Of a stretch of DNA of 64,000 bases, positions 1 through 8,767 are shown one piece after another; within the stretch, counting starts at the first letter, position 1, and each line of letters starts with the position of its first letter. The notes below the pieces were generated by a model, which saw only the letters and a program-made list of their open reading frames with translations, was not told the DNA's origin and ran no database searches. Source of the stretch: Phytohabitans sp052068095 (GTDB lineage Bacteria; Actinomycetota; Actinomycetes; Mycobacteriales; Micromonosporaceae); assembly GCF_052068095.1 (NCBI RefSeq), contig NZ_JBQHDG010000022.1, positions 62,001-126,000 on the forward strand, given 5' to 3'. Made by a program: the position numbers and the translations under genes.

Positions 1-1
1 C

Positions 2-178
2 TACCAGGTAGGCGCATGTCATTTTCCCGCGGTTCCCGTTACCATCGGACAAGTCAAGGAGTTCTTGACCGGCCTGGCTCCTGACCTCGAGCTGCATCAG
101 GTTCTCAGTGAAAAGCCGCTGCGTGAGGGCTATCACGGCACGATGATCCTTGCTCTGGGTACGGCGTCGAAAAGCTGA
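2..178 (+). CDS. C-terminal end of an upstream gene, possibly SCO2525-family methyltransferase
   Basis: An open frame enters from the left edge and stops at TGA 176-178, giving about 58 residues that end in GYHGTMILALGTASKS. No start lies inside the window. The gene sits 33 bases before an SCO2524-type gene on the same strand. In Streptomyces the neighbour on this side is the SAM-dependent methyltransferase SCO2525, so that is the best guess. The guess rests on gene order alone, because no methyltransferase motif lies in the visible tail. Confidence 0.5.
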   Translation, partial: YQVGACHFPAVPVTIGQVKEFLTGLAPDLELHQVLSEKPLREGYHGTMILALGTASKS

Positions 179-211
179 CGGATACGCCCTGCGGGACGGT
201 GGTCGCGACAT

Positions 212-2068
212 ATGAGGATGCAGCCGCGGCAGCAGCTACTTGAGGTGTGGCGGGCGACCGCGCGATCGTCCCTCCAGGACGGTAAGTGGACATGGGGCGG
301 TCGTGACCGGGCCAATTCGATCAGCGACGCGGAGCAGTTGCTCTGCCTGATGACACCGGCCACCTCGGTCGAGTCGTTCGGCATCGACCAGCCCAACGCG
401 ACCGACGATGACGTCGCCACGGCGCTGCGCCTGCTCGGCGACCCGGTCGAGGTCCCGCAGCGGCTGGTCCGTGTCCTGACCGACTACATGGAGCGCTATA
501 CCGATCCGGCCGGCACGCCCATCTTCTCCGGTGACAGCTACTTCCGCAGCTCGGCGCCGGACCAGGAGCCGACCCACGCGCAGGCGGCCCTCGACGTGGT
601 CGACTCGTTCGCCATGTCGGTGACCCTGGCGTTGGCCACGATCGGTTTCCTCCGGGTGTTCCGTGCCGAGTTGCTGCGCCGGGAGGATATCCGCGGCGAG
701 GTCGACGCGCTGGAAAAGCTGGCCAGCACGCGGCTGACCGCCGCGATGGTGGGGTTGTTGCGCAGCTTCACCGTTTCGGTGTTCGACGCCGACTCCAGGG
801 CCGGCCGTGCACTGGTCCGCACGGCCAACCAGACGGGCCTTCCCAGCCGCCAGGTCGTCGACTCGGTGCGGCGAGCCCTCCGCCAGGTCAGCGCCACACT
901 GCGCGAGGTCACGATCGGTTCCGGTGCCCAGCAGGTGCTCGACCTCGACAACCCCAACCGTCTCTTCGAGTGCGGCTGGTCCTGGGGCATCGTCGCCAAC
1001 GCGCCGAAGATCAAGCTTGACGATCCCGACGTAGACATCGGCGAGCAGGCCGACGGCGTCGCACAGGAGGCCCCCTACCTCTACTTCACGGTGGTCGCCC
1101 TCGACGGCATCGCGGCCCTCTTCTCCGAGCGCACCCGCATCCTGGGCCTGCTCAACGAAGAGCAGCAGCGGCTGTCCCGGGCGCTACAGATCCGGTGGGA
1201 CCTCACCCAGCAGTACTGGGCGACGATCGCGTCGTTCGATCCGGTGCGCTGGCCGCTGGAGGACATCCCGTGGCGCACCACGGACGAGATGGAAAACGAC
1301 TACCTGAGTCTCCTGGTAAGCGCGGTGACGGTCCAGGAGCTGGAGAGCCGGCGGGGGTCCGATGTGGATCTCGAGCGGGTCGGCCGGGTCCTGGAGGAGT
1401 TGGCCAACCGGGGTCGTGTCACGCGACGGCCGCTGGCGCGCGATGCGGCGGTCAGCCTGCACGCACCAGGCTTCACCTTCGAGCTGGAGGGGAGCGAGGA
1501 GCTGGGCGGGCCCCGGCTCACCTGGCTCGCGTCCGACTACTCGCCGCTGCTGCTCAAGCGCACGCTCCAGGTGGCTGGTCTGGTCCGCGACCCCGACCTG
1601 CGTGGACGGCTGCTGGCCCAGGCCGACATGGTCTGGGATCACCTGGTCAAGCGGCGCCTCACCGACGGCAACGGCCGTGACCTGTGGGACCGGCCGGCCG
1701 GGGCGTTCGAGTCGGTCACCGGCGGCGACGACGCCCCTTCGTGGTACTACACGGAGCGCGTCGTCGAGTGCTTGGTCACCGCGGCCAACCTCGTCAGTCG
1801 TTCACCGCTGCGCAGTGAGCGGCTCACCGAGTTGGCAGGTGAGCTGCTCAACGAAGCAGACCACCTCTTCGACCAGGAGCTCATGGGTGGTGGCGGTGAC
1901 GCCGGCCCCGCGTTGCGGCACGCACTGCAAAACGCCCGGGCCAGCCTGCGCCGGGCCCGCCAGCTGCTCAGTGACCGGCCGGGCACGGCGTACGTGCTCG
2001 CCAGCGACGTGCTGCGCGAGCTCGACCGACTCGCGGCCGCGCGGCAAAACGTGTTCGAGGCGGACTGA
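212..2068 (+). CDS. SCO2524-family protein (function unknown)
   Basis: A 618-residue soluble protein with no signal peptide or membrane segment. The N-terminus (RMQPRQQLLEVWRATARSS, then WTWGGRD and SISDAEQLLCLM) matches my memory of the actinobacterial SCO2524 family. The rest is helix-rich and ends in a charged helical tail. The next gene starts on the base after its stop (TGA then GTG), which implies co-translation with the P-loop protein. ATG at 212 is followed two codons later by a second ATG; neither has a strong ribosome site. Streptomyces homologues always travel with the SCO2521-2523 genes, suggesting a multi-protein complex, but no biochemical role is known to me. Confidence 0.8.
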   Translation: MRMQPRQQLLEVWRATARSSLQDGKWTWGGRDRANSISDAEQLLCLMTPATSVESFGIDQPNATDDDVATALRLLGDPVEVPQRLVRVLTDYMERYTDPAGTPIFSGDSYFRSSAPDQEPTHAQAALDVVDSFAMSVTLALATIGFLRVFRAELLRREDIRGEVDALEKLASTRLTAAMVGLLRSFTVSVFDADSRAGRALVRTANQTGLPSRQVVDSVRRALRQVSATLREVTIGSGAQQVLDLDNPNRLFECGWSWGIVANAPKIKLDDPDVDIGEQADGVAQEAPYLYFTVVALDGIAALFSERTRILGLLNEEQQRLSRALQIRWDLTQQYWATIASFDPVRWPLEDIPWRTTDEMENDYLSLLVSAVTVQELESRRGSDVDLERVGRVLEELANRGRVTRRPLARDAAVSLHAPGFTFELEGSEELGGPRLTWLASDYSPLLLKRTLQVAGLVRDPDLRGRLLAQADMVWDHLVKRRLTDGNGRDLWDRPAGAFESVTGGDDAPSWYYTERVVECLVTAANLVSRSPLRSERLTELAGELLNEADHLFDQELMGGGGDAGPALRHALQNARASLRRARQLLSDRPGTAYVLASDVLRELDRLAAARQNVFEAD

Positions 2069-2989
2069 GTGCTTGTCTTCGCGACCTCCGACAAGGGCGG
2101 CACCGGGCGGTCGGTGACCAGCAGCAACGTCGTGTACCGGCGTTCGCTGCAAGGCAGTGACGTCTGCTACCTCGACTTCGACTTCGGCTCGCCCACCGCC
2201 GGCACCATCTTCAACGTCGACGGCGCCATGCGCGGGGTGCGGACCGGAAACGGGCTCCACTCGTACATGCTGGGTCGTGTCTCGGACCCGCTGGCGCTCG
2301 ACATCTGGACCGACTCCGACCGGCCCAGCCTCCGGCACCGCCCGCCCGGCGCGGGGCGGTTGGTGCTCTACCCCGGTGACGCCGGCGGCAGCGAGTTCTC
2401 GATCGACGGCGACGTCGTCAAGCGGTGCATCCGGCTGCTCCGCCGGCTCGACGAGGAGTTCGACCTCTGCCTGCTCGACCTGAGCGCCGGCCGGTCGTAC
2501 GCGACGGAGATGGTGCTCGCCGCGACGGCGGCGCCGGAGATGCAGTCGGTGACCGCCCGCTGGCTGGTCTTCCACCGCTGGACTCGGCAGCACATCATCG
2601 CGGCCAACGGCCTCGTCCACGGGCAGCGGGGGATCATCGAGGTGGGGCGCGACCGGGGCCACGACCCGCAGCGGCTCAGCGACGCGATCCGCTACGTCCG
2701 CACGGCCGTCGTCGATCCCAACTCCGAGGAGCTCGCCGGCCTCCGTTCTTCCCAGGTGGCCTGGCTCCGCGACTGCAACCGCGACCTTCAGGAGTTGGCC
2801 AGCGCGCGCAAGGTCGGACGCACCACGATGCTCGGCGCGATCCCGCTGGATCCGGTGCTTCAGTGGCGCGAGCAGCTGATCTCCGACAACGACGTGTACG
2901 CCCGGCAGATCGCCAACCGGGATACCGTCGACGCGTTCGAGACACTCGCGAAGCGCCTGACCGAAGATGCGGCTTGGGTGACACTCTGA
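2069..2989 (+). CDS. SCO2523-family variant P-loop protein, MinD/ParA-like
   Basis: A 306-residue protein starting at GTG directly after the upstream stop. Residues 8-17 read DKGGTGRSVT, a deviant Walker A of the MinD/ParA type (normally KGGVGKTT) in which the second lysine is arginine. CYLDFDFGSPTAG near residue 35 is the switch I-like strand, and DLCLLDLSAG near residue 130 resembles the Walker B/switch II region. MinD/ParA ATPases position cargo on membranes or DNA. With GR replacing GK, hydrolysis may be altered or lost. It overlaps the next gene by one base (TGATG), so the plus-strand genes form one operon. Confidence 0.85.
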   Translation: MLVFATSDKGGTGRSVTSSNVVYRRSLQGSDVCYLDFDFGSPTAGTIFNVDGAMRGVRTGNGLHSYMLGRVSDPLALDIWTDSDRPSLRHRPPGAGRLVLYPGDAGGSEFSIDGDVVKRCIRLLRRLDEEFDLCLLDLSAGRSYATEMVLAATAAPEMQSVTARWLVFHRWTRQHIIAANGLVHGQRGIIEVGRDRGHDPQRLSDAIRYVRTAVVDPNSEELAGLRSSQVAWLRDCNRDLQELASARKVGRTTMLGAIPLDPVLQWREQLISDNDVYARQIANRDTVDAFETLAKRLTEDAAWVTL

Positions 2990-3942
2990 TGTCCGCCGAC
3001 GCCATCTTCCGGGAGGCAGCGGCGGAGCGGCGGGTCAAGCGGGTGCCTCTCTCGCACCTCTCGATCGAGCTCGGTCACCTCTACATGGAAGACTTCGTGC
3101 AGGGGCCGGAGCGGCTGCGCGAGCTTTTCCGCCGCGTCGTCCCGTGGACCGCCGCCGCGCGCCAGACCTGCGCCGACAGCCTGCCCGGCAAGCGACCCCG
3201 GATCAGCACCTGCTTCCTCGTCGACGACTATTTCACCCGGTTCAGGTCGCCGGCGGCCGTCGTGCCGGATGTGCTCGAGCTGGCCAGGGAGAGCGGCCTC
3301 GAGATCGACTACCTGGCGCGCGAGTCAGGCTGCGCCAAGGCCGACGGCGTGCCGCTCGCGCGCCTGGTCGAGGGGCGAATCGTGCCCGATCCGCCGCCGG
3401 ACACCAACGGTGCCCGGCCCCCCATGACCGAGTCGGGCTGGCTTTCCAACGGTCAACGGTCGCCGGTCAGCGGCTCGCCGGAGGCCATGGGGAGCGTCAT
3501 GAAGTGGCATCCGCCGGTGCAAAACGCGGCCAACCGCCATTCGGTCTTCGTCGACATCGAGCTGTGGGACGAGGGCCGGGGCGGTCGCACGTGGTCGTGC
3601 TCGTTCCTCGCGGCGGTGTGGCAGCTGCTGCGTCTCGGCATGCTCCGCAACGAGGGCGAGCCGGTCGCCGTGCCGCAGCCGTGGACCGAGGAGTGGCCGG
3701 ACGACTGGGACGAGCTGCCCGCGGTGATCAAGGTCAATCCGACCGCGGCGCCGTTCAGCGCCTACGCGACCATGTCGGTCCTGTCCAGTCGCTTCCTGCC
3801 GATCGAGATTGGCGTGCGGACCATCCTCAGCCAGGTGTGGCCGGATCAGGACGTCATCCGGCAGCTGCGCGAGTCGGCGGAGCGAGACGGCGTGCGGCTA
3901 CCCGCCAACCTGGTCGACCGCCTCTCCTACGCCTTCACGTGA
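2989..3942 (+). CDS. SCO2522-family protein (function unknown)
   Basis: A 317-residue protein starting at the ATG inside TGATG at the end of the P-loop gene. The opening FREAAAERRVKRVPLSHLSI and then ELGHLYMEDF are typical of the SCO2522 family. STCFLVDDYFTRF near residue 75 and a late FLPIEIGVRTILSQVW segment are other conserved stretches. It has no membrane segments. Its end overlaps by 8 bases with the convergent membrane protein gene. Function is unknown; the strict co-occurrence with SCO2521/2523/2524 suggests a shared complex. Confidence 0.82.
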   Translation: MSADAIFREAAAERRVKRVPLSHLSIELGHLYMEDFVQGPERLRELFRRVVPWTAAARQTCADSLPGKRPRISTCFLVDDYFTRFRSPAAVVPDVLELARESGLEIDYLARESGCAKADGVPLARLVEGRIVPDPPPDTNGARPPMTESGWLSNGQRSPVSGSPEAMGSVMKWHPPVQNAANRHSVFVDIELWDEGRGGRTWSCSFLAAVWQLLRLGMLRNEGEPVAVPQPWTEEWPDDWDELPAVIKVNPTAAPFSAYATMSVLSSRFLPIEIGVRTILSQVWPDQDVIRQLRESAERDGVRLPANLVDRLSYAFT

Positions 3943-4924
3943 CCGGCTCGGCCGCCAGCCACAGCTCCTCGAACTGCTTGATCAGGTCGTTGACCCGGCT
4001 GACCCGGCGCACCAGCCGGGTGTTGACGATCGTCGGCTTGGAGTCGCCCTCCATGCGTGAGGCGGGCGTCGTCTCGTAGCTGATCACCCGGTCGAAGAGG
4101 ACGAAGTCGAACAGGGAGCTCTTGCGCAGCCGCGGGTTGGCCGACGGGTCGAGGATCCGCACCTGGATGCCGATCTCCTCCTGGCGGGCACACACGGTCC
4201 GGAGACCTGAGTCCTTGGTCAGGCCGGGTTGGTCGACGATGAAGACCCGGCGAACCGCCACGTCGCGGCGGATCGCGTCGCGCTGCGCCTCCAGGTAGCG
4301 CTGGCCCAGGTCGCTGTGCCAGAGGCCGTCGTCGGTGAACCGGGCGCCCCCGGCGTCCACTGTGGTCAGGCTTGTGGCATCGATCGTGGAGTTGGCGGTG
4401 CGGGCCAGGCCGAGCAGCCAGTCGCGGTCCTCCCCGTCGTATGTGACGTCGGAGCCGGCACCGAACTCCCGCAGGAACGCCGACATCCGCGCGATCTCCG
4501 ACTGGGCGAACTCGTAGACGATCGCCGGGGAGGTGACGTCGATTCGTGTGGAGTGGCGCACCAGTTGCGTCACGAGGTCGGTGCGGATAGCGGACGCCTC
4601 GACAAGGCCGAATAGCTCGGTCGCTTCGTTGATCTTGGTGAACTTCTCCTCGACCGTCCGCGCGACCGCGGTGAACCGCTCGCGGACCGACGACTCGGTC
4701 TCGGACGCGTGGCGGGTCAGCCCCGCCTCGACCGCGGAGAGCCGGTTGTCGAACTCGACCAGGAAGTCGACGACGAGGGTGACCCCACCTACGAACGCGC
4801 CCAGCAGCACCGCGTAGATGTCCGGCTGGTCGGCGAGGTTGGTCACGAAGTAGGCGATGCCACTGGTGAGCAGCGTGAGCCCCACTTTGCGCAGGATCCG
4901 CCCCCGGACGTCGCCCCTCGTCAT
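3935..4924 (-). CDS. Membrane protein with coiled coil and PLD/DUF6879-like C-terminal region
   Basis: A 329-residue protein. Two hydrophobic segments (about residues 12-30 and 36-55) form an N-terminal hairpin anchor. A charged helical stretch with coiled-coil character follows (about 58-105), then a soluble domain from about 110. The C-terminal half (VRRVFIVDQ, IQVRILD, FDFVLFDRVISYE) has the alternating strand pattern of phospholipase D-fold or DUF6879-like domains, but I see no HKD motif, so catalysis is doubtful. Its start overlaps the SCO2521-like stop by 4 bases (ATGA), so the pair is co-translated. It could tether the SCO252x proteins to the membrane. That role is inference. Confidence 0.6.
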   Translation of the reverse strand: MTRGDVRGRILRKVGLTLLTSGIAYFVTNLADQPDIYAVLLGAFVGGVTLVVDFLVEFDNRLSAVEAGLTRHASETESSVRERFTAVARTVEEKFTKINEATELFGLVEASAIRTDLVTQLVRHSTRIDVTSPAIVYEFAQSEIARMSAFLREFGAGSDVTYDGEDRDWLLGLARTANSTIDATSLTTVDAGGARFTDDGLWHSDLGQRYLEAQRDAIRRDVAVRRVFIVDQPGLTKDSGLRTVCARQEEIGIQVRILDPSANPRLRKSSLFDFVLFDRVISYETTPASRMEGDSKPTIVNTRLVRRVSRVNDLIKQFEELWLAAEPVT

Positions 4925-5850
4925 GAGCTACCCGCGCCCGCCACCGATTCGCTCAGCATGACTATCGTGCCGGCCGCCAGCTGGTCGCGGATGCGGTTGA
5001 CCGAGGCCACCCACTGCCGGGTCATCCCCGGTCGTCGCTCCAGTGCCTCCCAGACGTCGCGATCGACCCGCGCGGCCGGCATCCACAGGTGGAGCAGGTG
5101 GTCGATGGCCGGGCCGAACTTGCGGACCACCTGGGCCCGGTCGACCGCGCCGATGTCGCTCCCTTCGATCAGCGACTGGAGGCAGGTCAGGAGCCAGTCG
5201 TGTAGCGCGATGTCCGCACACACCTCGGCGATCGCGGCGGTGTCGCGGCTGTCGCCGCGCAGGCGCAGGGTGCGCAGGCCACGCTCCTCGATCGCGAACA
5301 GGACCAGGTGCTCGTCGTCACCGTCGATCGCGGCCCAGCGCAGGTGCGTTCGCTGCGTGCGAAGCGGCGCCTTCTGGTCCAGTTCGGACGATGTCTGCAC
5401 CTGATGCATGACCTCGGTGCACATCGCGCCAAGGTCGAGGCTGTCCGGCGGATACGCCTCCGAGAGGAAGCCGTCGGCCAGGTCGGTGGAGTCCACTTTG
5501 CCCAGCGCCTCCACGATGCCGGGGCGGGTCAGGTAGTGCGGCCACGAAAGGCGGCGGTCGGTCTCGCTGCAAATCACCCTGGTGAACGCGGAGCCTTGCA
5601 GCACGTGCCCCCCGGTGATCGCGGCGCGGGTGACCACGGTGCCGATCGCGCGGTGTCGGGCCTTGGACGCGGCCACGAGCTTGCAATCCACGCCGCGAAG
5701 CACGTCGGGAGAGACCGCGTACGGCAAGGGGCGGGCCGATCGTCGGACGCGCTCGCCCTCCACGAGGCGGAGCACGTGGGCGGATCGGCCTGGCGATACC
5801 GAAGTGGAGTTTCGCAAGAATCCGGTGTGGACTTCGCCGAGGGTCAGCAT
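4921..5850 (-). CDS. SCO2521-family protein (function unknown)
   Basis: A 309-residue soluble protein. I placed the start at ATG 5850 (MLTLGEVHTGFLRN) because GGAGG lies just upstream; a longer frame begins ten codons earlier. LGEVHTGFLRNS, ITGGHVLQGSAF and HLLHLWMPAARV match the SCO2521 family as I recall it. It is translated away from the SCO2522-2524 genes, unlike the single-strand Streptomyces arrangement, and is coupled to the coiled-coil membrane protein. The strand flip within an otherwise conserved set, plus an extra gene, makes this version of the cluster unusual. Confidence 0.82.
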   Translation of the reverse strand: MLTLGEVHTGFLRNSTSVSPGRSAHVLRLVEGERVRRSARPLPYAVSPDVLRGVDCKLVAASKARHRAIGTVVTRAAITGGHVLQGSAFTRVICSETDRRLSWPHYLTRPGIVEALGKVDSTDLADGFLSEAYPPDSLDLGAMCTEVMHQVQTSSELDQKAPLRTQRTHLRWAAIDGDDEHLVLFAIEERGLRTLRLRGDSRDTAAIAEVCADIALHDWLLTCLQSLIEGSDIGAVDRAQVVRKFGPAIDHLLHLWMPAARVDRDVWEALERRPGMTRQWVASVNRIRDQLAAGTIVMLSESVAGAGSS

Positions 5851-5967
5851 CGCGCCTCCAGCGACCGGGGGACGATGCATCGATTGGACCGCACGTTGTG
5901 CGGTTTGCGCAACCTAATGGGCACTCTGCGTATTCCTCGATCGAGAGATGACGGTTAATGTCGAACG
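5851..5967. promoter_or_regulatory. Divergent promoter region of SCO2521-like and oxidoreductase genes
   Basis: The 117 bases between two divergent starts must hold promoters for both directions. The stretch around 5905-5955 is richer in A/T than its surroundings. The minus-strand gene has a clear GGAGG ribosome site at about 5855-5859. I could not pick convincing -10/-35 boxes. Confidence 0.4.
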
Positions 5968-7014
5968 GTGACCCCACGCCAGGCAGACGTCCTCGTTATC
6001 GGCGCCGGCGTCTCGGGCCTGACGACCGCCGTGTGTCTGGCCGAGGCCGGCTACATGGTCCGGGTCCGCGCCACCCGGCCCCCGCTGCACACCACCTCTT
6101 GCTCCGCGGGGGCGCTCTGGGGACCGTACCTCGTGGAGGACGACCGGGTCCTCACCTGGTGCGAGGAGACCCGGCGAGCGATGGAGCGGCTGGCGGGGGA
6201 GGAGACCGGCATCCGCATCGCCACCGGCGTCGAGGCATCGAAGACCACAATGGACCCTCCGGCCTGGGCGCGGGCCCTCGACGGCTTCGCGATATGCGGG
6301 CCCGATGACCTTCCCGAGGGCTACCTGACCGGGTGGCGATACACGGCGCCGACCGTGGACATGCCTACCTACATGGCCTACCTCACCCGGCGTTTCCTGG
6401 AATCCGGTCGCGGCGCGCTGGAGACCGGTGTGCTTCGCTCGCTCGCCGACGCGGCCACGCTGGCGGAGGTCGCGGTCAACTGCACAGGTTACGGCGCGCA
6501 TCAGCTCGTGCCGGACGCCCAGGTCACGCCAGTTCGTGGCCAACTCCTCGTCGTCGACAACCCGGGCATCGAGCGGTTTTTCGCCGAAGCCGAGGTGGCG
6601 GTCGACGGTGCCGACCCCACCGAGCTGACCTACATCCTCCCGCATGGCGACCACGTGGTGCTCGGGGGCACGGCGGTCCCGGGGCGGCACGACGTCAGCG
6701 AGGACGAGGCGGCCGCCGAAGGCATCCTGCGGCGGTGCGTGGCGGTGGAGCCTGCCCTGGCGGGAGCGACTGTCCGCGCCAGCCGGGTGGGCATCAGGCC
6801 GAGCCGCCGGCACGTAAGGGTCGAGCGGGTCGACGTCGACGGGGCACACGTAGTGCACAACTACGGGCACGGCGGGTCGGGTGTCACCCTCTCCTGGGGA
6901 TGTGCCGCCGAAGTGCTGCGCCTGGTTCGGGAGGTCGACCGCAAACCGGGCCCGGTGCCGAACTCGGCGCCGGGCCCGGACGGTGAAGCGGTGGTTACGC
7001 CACCGAACAGCTGA
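5968..7014 (+). CDS. FAD-dependent oxidoreductase, D-amino-acid-oxidase-like
   Basis: A 348-residue flavoprotein starting at GTG. The N-terminal VLVIGAGVSGLTTAVCLAEAG region is the FAD-binding dinucleotide fold. The C-terminal VRASRVGIRPSR and VVHNYGHGGSGVTLSWG stretches match D-amino-acid oxidase (DAO) signatures, where the second contains the conserved YGHGGxGxT. Members deaminate D-amino acids to keto acids with release of H2O2 and ammonia. No secretion signal is visible, so it is probably cytoplasmic. Its 3' end overlaps the convergent polysaccharide monooxygenase gene by 20 bases. Confidence 0.88.
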   Translation: MTPRQADVLVIGAGVSGLTTAVCLAEAGYMVRVRATRPPLHTTSCSAGALWGPYLVEDDRVLTWCEETRRAMERLAGEETGIRIATGVEASKTTMDPPAWARALDGFAICGPDDLPEGYLTGWRYTAPTVDMPTYMAYLTRRFLESGRGALETGVLRSLADAATLAEVAVNCTGYGAHQLVPDAQVTPVRGQLLVVDNPGIERFFAEAEVAVDGADPTELTYILPHGDHVVLGGTAVPGRHDVSEDEAAAEGILRRCVAVEPALAGATVRASRVGIRPSRRHVRVERVDVDGAHVVHNYGHGGSGVTLSWGCAAEVLRLVREVDRKPGPVPNSAPGPDGEAVVTPPNS

Positions 7015-8074
7015 GTGTCGGTGCCGTGTTGGGCCCGTTGGCGGTGAAGCCGAACGTCGTCGACGCGCTCGCGTTCAGCGCGCCGTTGTAGTTGGCGTTC
7101 CGCACCGTCAGGTTTGGTGCCGTGCCGGACAGCGAGCCGTTCCAGACGCTCTGGACGCTCTGGCCCGACGCGGTCGTCATGCCGACGGACCAGCCGGAGA
7201 TGTTGGCCGTGCCGCTGTTGCGGACGGTGACCTCACCCTGGAAGCCGCCGTTCCACGAGCTGACCGAGCGGAACGTCGCCGAGCAGGCGCCGGTACCCGG
7301 ACCGGGGCCGGGGTTACTGGTGGTCGGGCCGGGCGTCGGGGTGTCCGGCGGGCCGGTGGTGCCCTGGCCGGGGCCGATGCCGGTGACCTGGCCGTTGCCG
7401 CCGTCGAAGGTGACGTCGGAGCAACCGAAGAAGTTTTCGGCGCTGTCCGAGCGGACCCAACGCGAGTAGATGATGTGGCGGCCGCTCTTACCCGACGGCA
7501 GGTTGCCGGAGAAGTAGTAATGACCGTCGTTGGTGCCCACCGCACCGCGCTGGGGCGGGTTGGTGACCGTCAGGAACGGCGTGGACTCCAGGTCGCTCCA
7601 GGCCAGCGGACGCGTGGGGCTCCAGTTGTTGTTGGTCACGTAGAAGTAGAACGTGCCCGGGTGGTGCGCCCAGTTGCTGTACCGGAACTCGATGTTCGCG
7701 CCCGCGGTCAGGTGGGTCAGCGGCCAGTCGTTACGCGCCAGGTTGTACGCCGAGAAGGTGGAGTTGCCACCACTGCACAGCTGCCCGTCCGGCACGAAGC
7801 CGGTCGTGCGGCCGGCCGCGTCGGAGCGCAGGACGCTGAACCAGTTGTACAGCGGGTTGGCGCCACCCTGGTTGACCGCGGCGGTACAGGCCGGGTTGTT
7901 GGGGATGATCTGGCCTGTGGACGAGAGGCCGTCCTTCCAGCACAGGAAGGTACGACTGCCGGGCACCATCGCGGCGCCGTGCGCCTGAGCCGCGCCGGGC
8001 GTGATAACTGTGACGATGCCAGCGGCAACCACAGCGACGGCGGCGGCAGCCGCTGCCCTGCGTAGAAGTTTCAC
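6995..8074 (-). CDS. Secreted lytic polysaccharide monooxygenase (AA10) with CBM2
   Basis: A 359-residue secreted enzyme. GTG at 8074 is preceded by AGGGAG and opens a 31-residue signal peptide ending AQA, so the mature protein begins HGAAM. That N-terminal histidine is the first ligand of the copper 'histidine brace'. The second histidine is probably in NWAHHPGTFYF. The catalytic domain runs to about residue 235, followed by a Pro/Thr/Gly linker and a carbohydrate-binding module family 2 (about 264-359, with conserved Trp residues). AA10 enzymes oxidatively cleave chitin or cellulose; which one cannot be decided here. The 245 bases upstream (8075-8319) are gene-free and hold its promoter. 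Confidence 0.93.
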   Translation of the reverse strand: MKLLRRAAAAAAVAVVAAGIVTVITPGAAQAHGAAMVPGSRTFLCWKDGLSSTGQIIPNNPACTAAVNQGGANPLYNWFSVLRSDAAGRTTGFVPDGQLCSGGNSTFSAYNLARNDWPLTHLTAGANIEFRYSNWAHHPGTFYFYVTNNNWSPTRPLAWSDLESTPFLTVTNPPQRGAVGTNDGHYYFSGNLPSGKSGRHIIYSRWVRSDSAENFFGCSDVTFDGGNGQVTGIGPGQGTTGPPDTPTPGPTTSNPGPGPGTGACSATFRSVSSWNGGFQGEVTVRNSGTANISGWSVGMTTASGQSVQSVWNGSLSGTAPNLTVRNANYNGALNASASTTFGFTANGPNTAPTLSCSVA

Positions 8075-8319
8075 CTTGGTCTCCCTTTCATTGCGGGTTC
8101 CGGTGACGCGTGGTGGCGGGCACCGGATTCGGGAGAGATGCAGACGGAACGCGCGGCAGGTCGGCTCGACGCACCCGTCCGATCTCGGACGCACACGCGC
8201 CTCTCACATGACCCAACCCGGCAACCGGCCCGGCGCGTGTCAGCCCTGCGCCGCCCGGCATCGACATTGCACCATGAATCGATATCCAGGGCAATAGCCG
8301 CCCGTCGATGTCGTCGCCG

Positions 8320-8721
8320 CTAGGCTCCCGGGTGGGCGGCCGCGGCCGCGCGGACCAGCTCGGCCACCGTGGCGAGGTCTACGTCGGACAGGCGCTTGAT
8401 GCGGACGCAGCTGCGGCCGATGTCCGCCTTCGGGAGGCGGTCGCGGTAGGTCTCGGCCAGGTAGCGGTCGCCGTCGGAGGCGCTGACGTAGAGCGAGATG
8501 TAGGCGCGGCGGCCGGCCAGCCCCACCACGAACCAGTCGCCCTCGCGGCCGCTGTCGTAGCGGTAGTGGTAGGTGCCGTAGCCGACCATGCCCGACTGCA
8601 TGTGTGGCTCGAGCTCGGGCGCCTCGCGGCGGATCAGCTCGTGCAGCACCCGCACCTCGTCCCGGCGTGACTCCGGGAGCGTGGCGATGTATTCCTCGGG
8701 TGTCTTGACCTCGGCGTCCAT
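8320..8721 (-). CDS. DUF1801 domain-containing protein
   Basis: A protein of about 133 residues, starting at the ATG that yields MDAEVKTPEEYIATLPESRR; another ATG lies 15 bases upstream. The sequence fits the DUF1801 (YdhG-like) fold: early PEEYIATLP helix, HMQSGMVGYGTYHYRYDSG strand region and ISLYVSASDGDRYL. The family has no assigned catalytic activity and is related in fold to frataxin-like iron-chaperone domains. It is transcribed divergently from the neighbouring SnoaL-like gene with about 45 bases between starts. Confidence 0.8.
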   Translation of the reverse strand: MDAEVKTPEEYIATLPESRRDEVRVLHELIRREAPELEPHMQSGMVGYGTYHYRYDSGREGDWFVVGLAGRRAYISLYVSASDGDRYLAETYRDRLPKADIGRSCVRIKRLSDVDLATVAELVRAAAAAHPGA

Positions 8722-8767
8722 GGCACTCGCGCCCATTCTGTCAGACCCTGCTGCCACTCTGTGTGCC

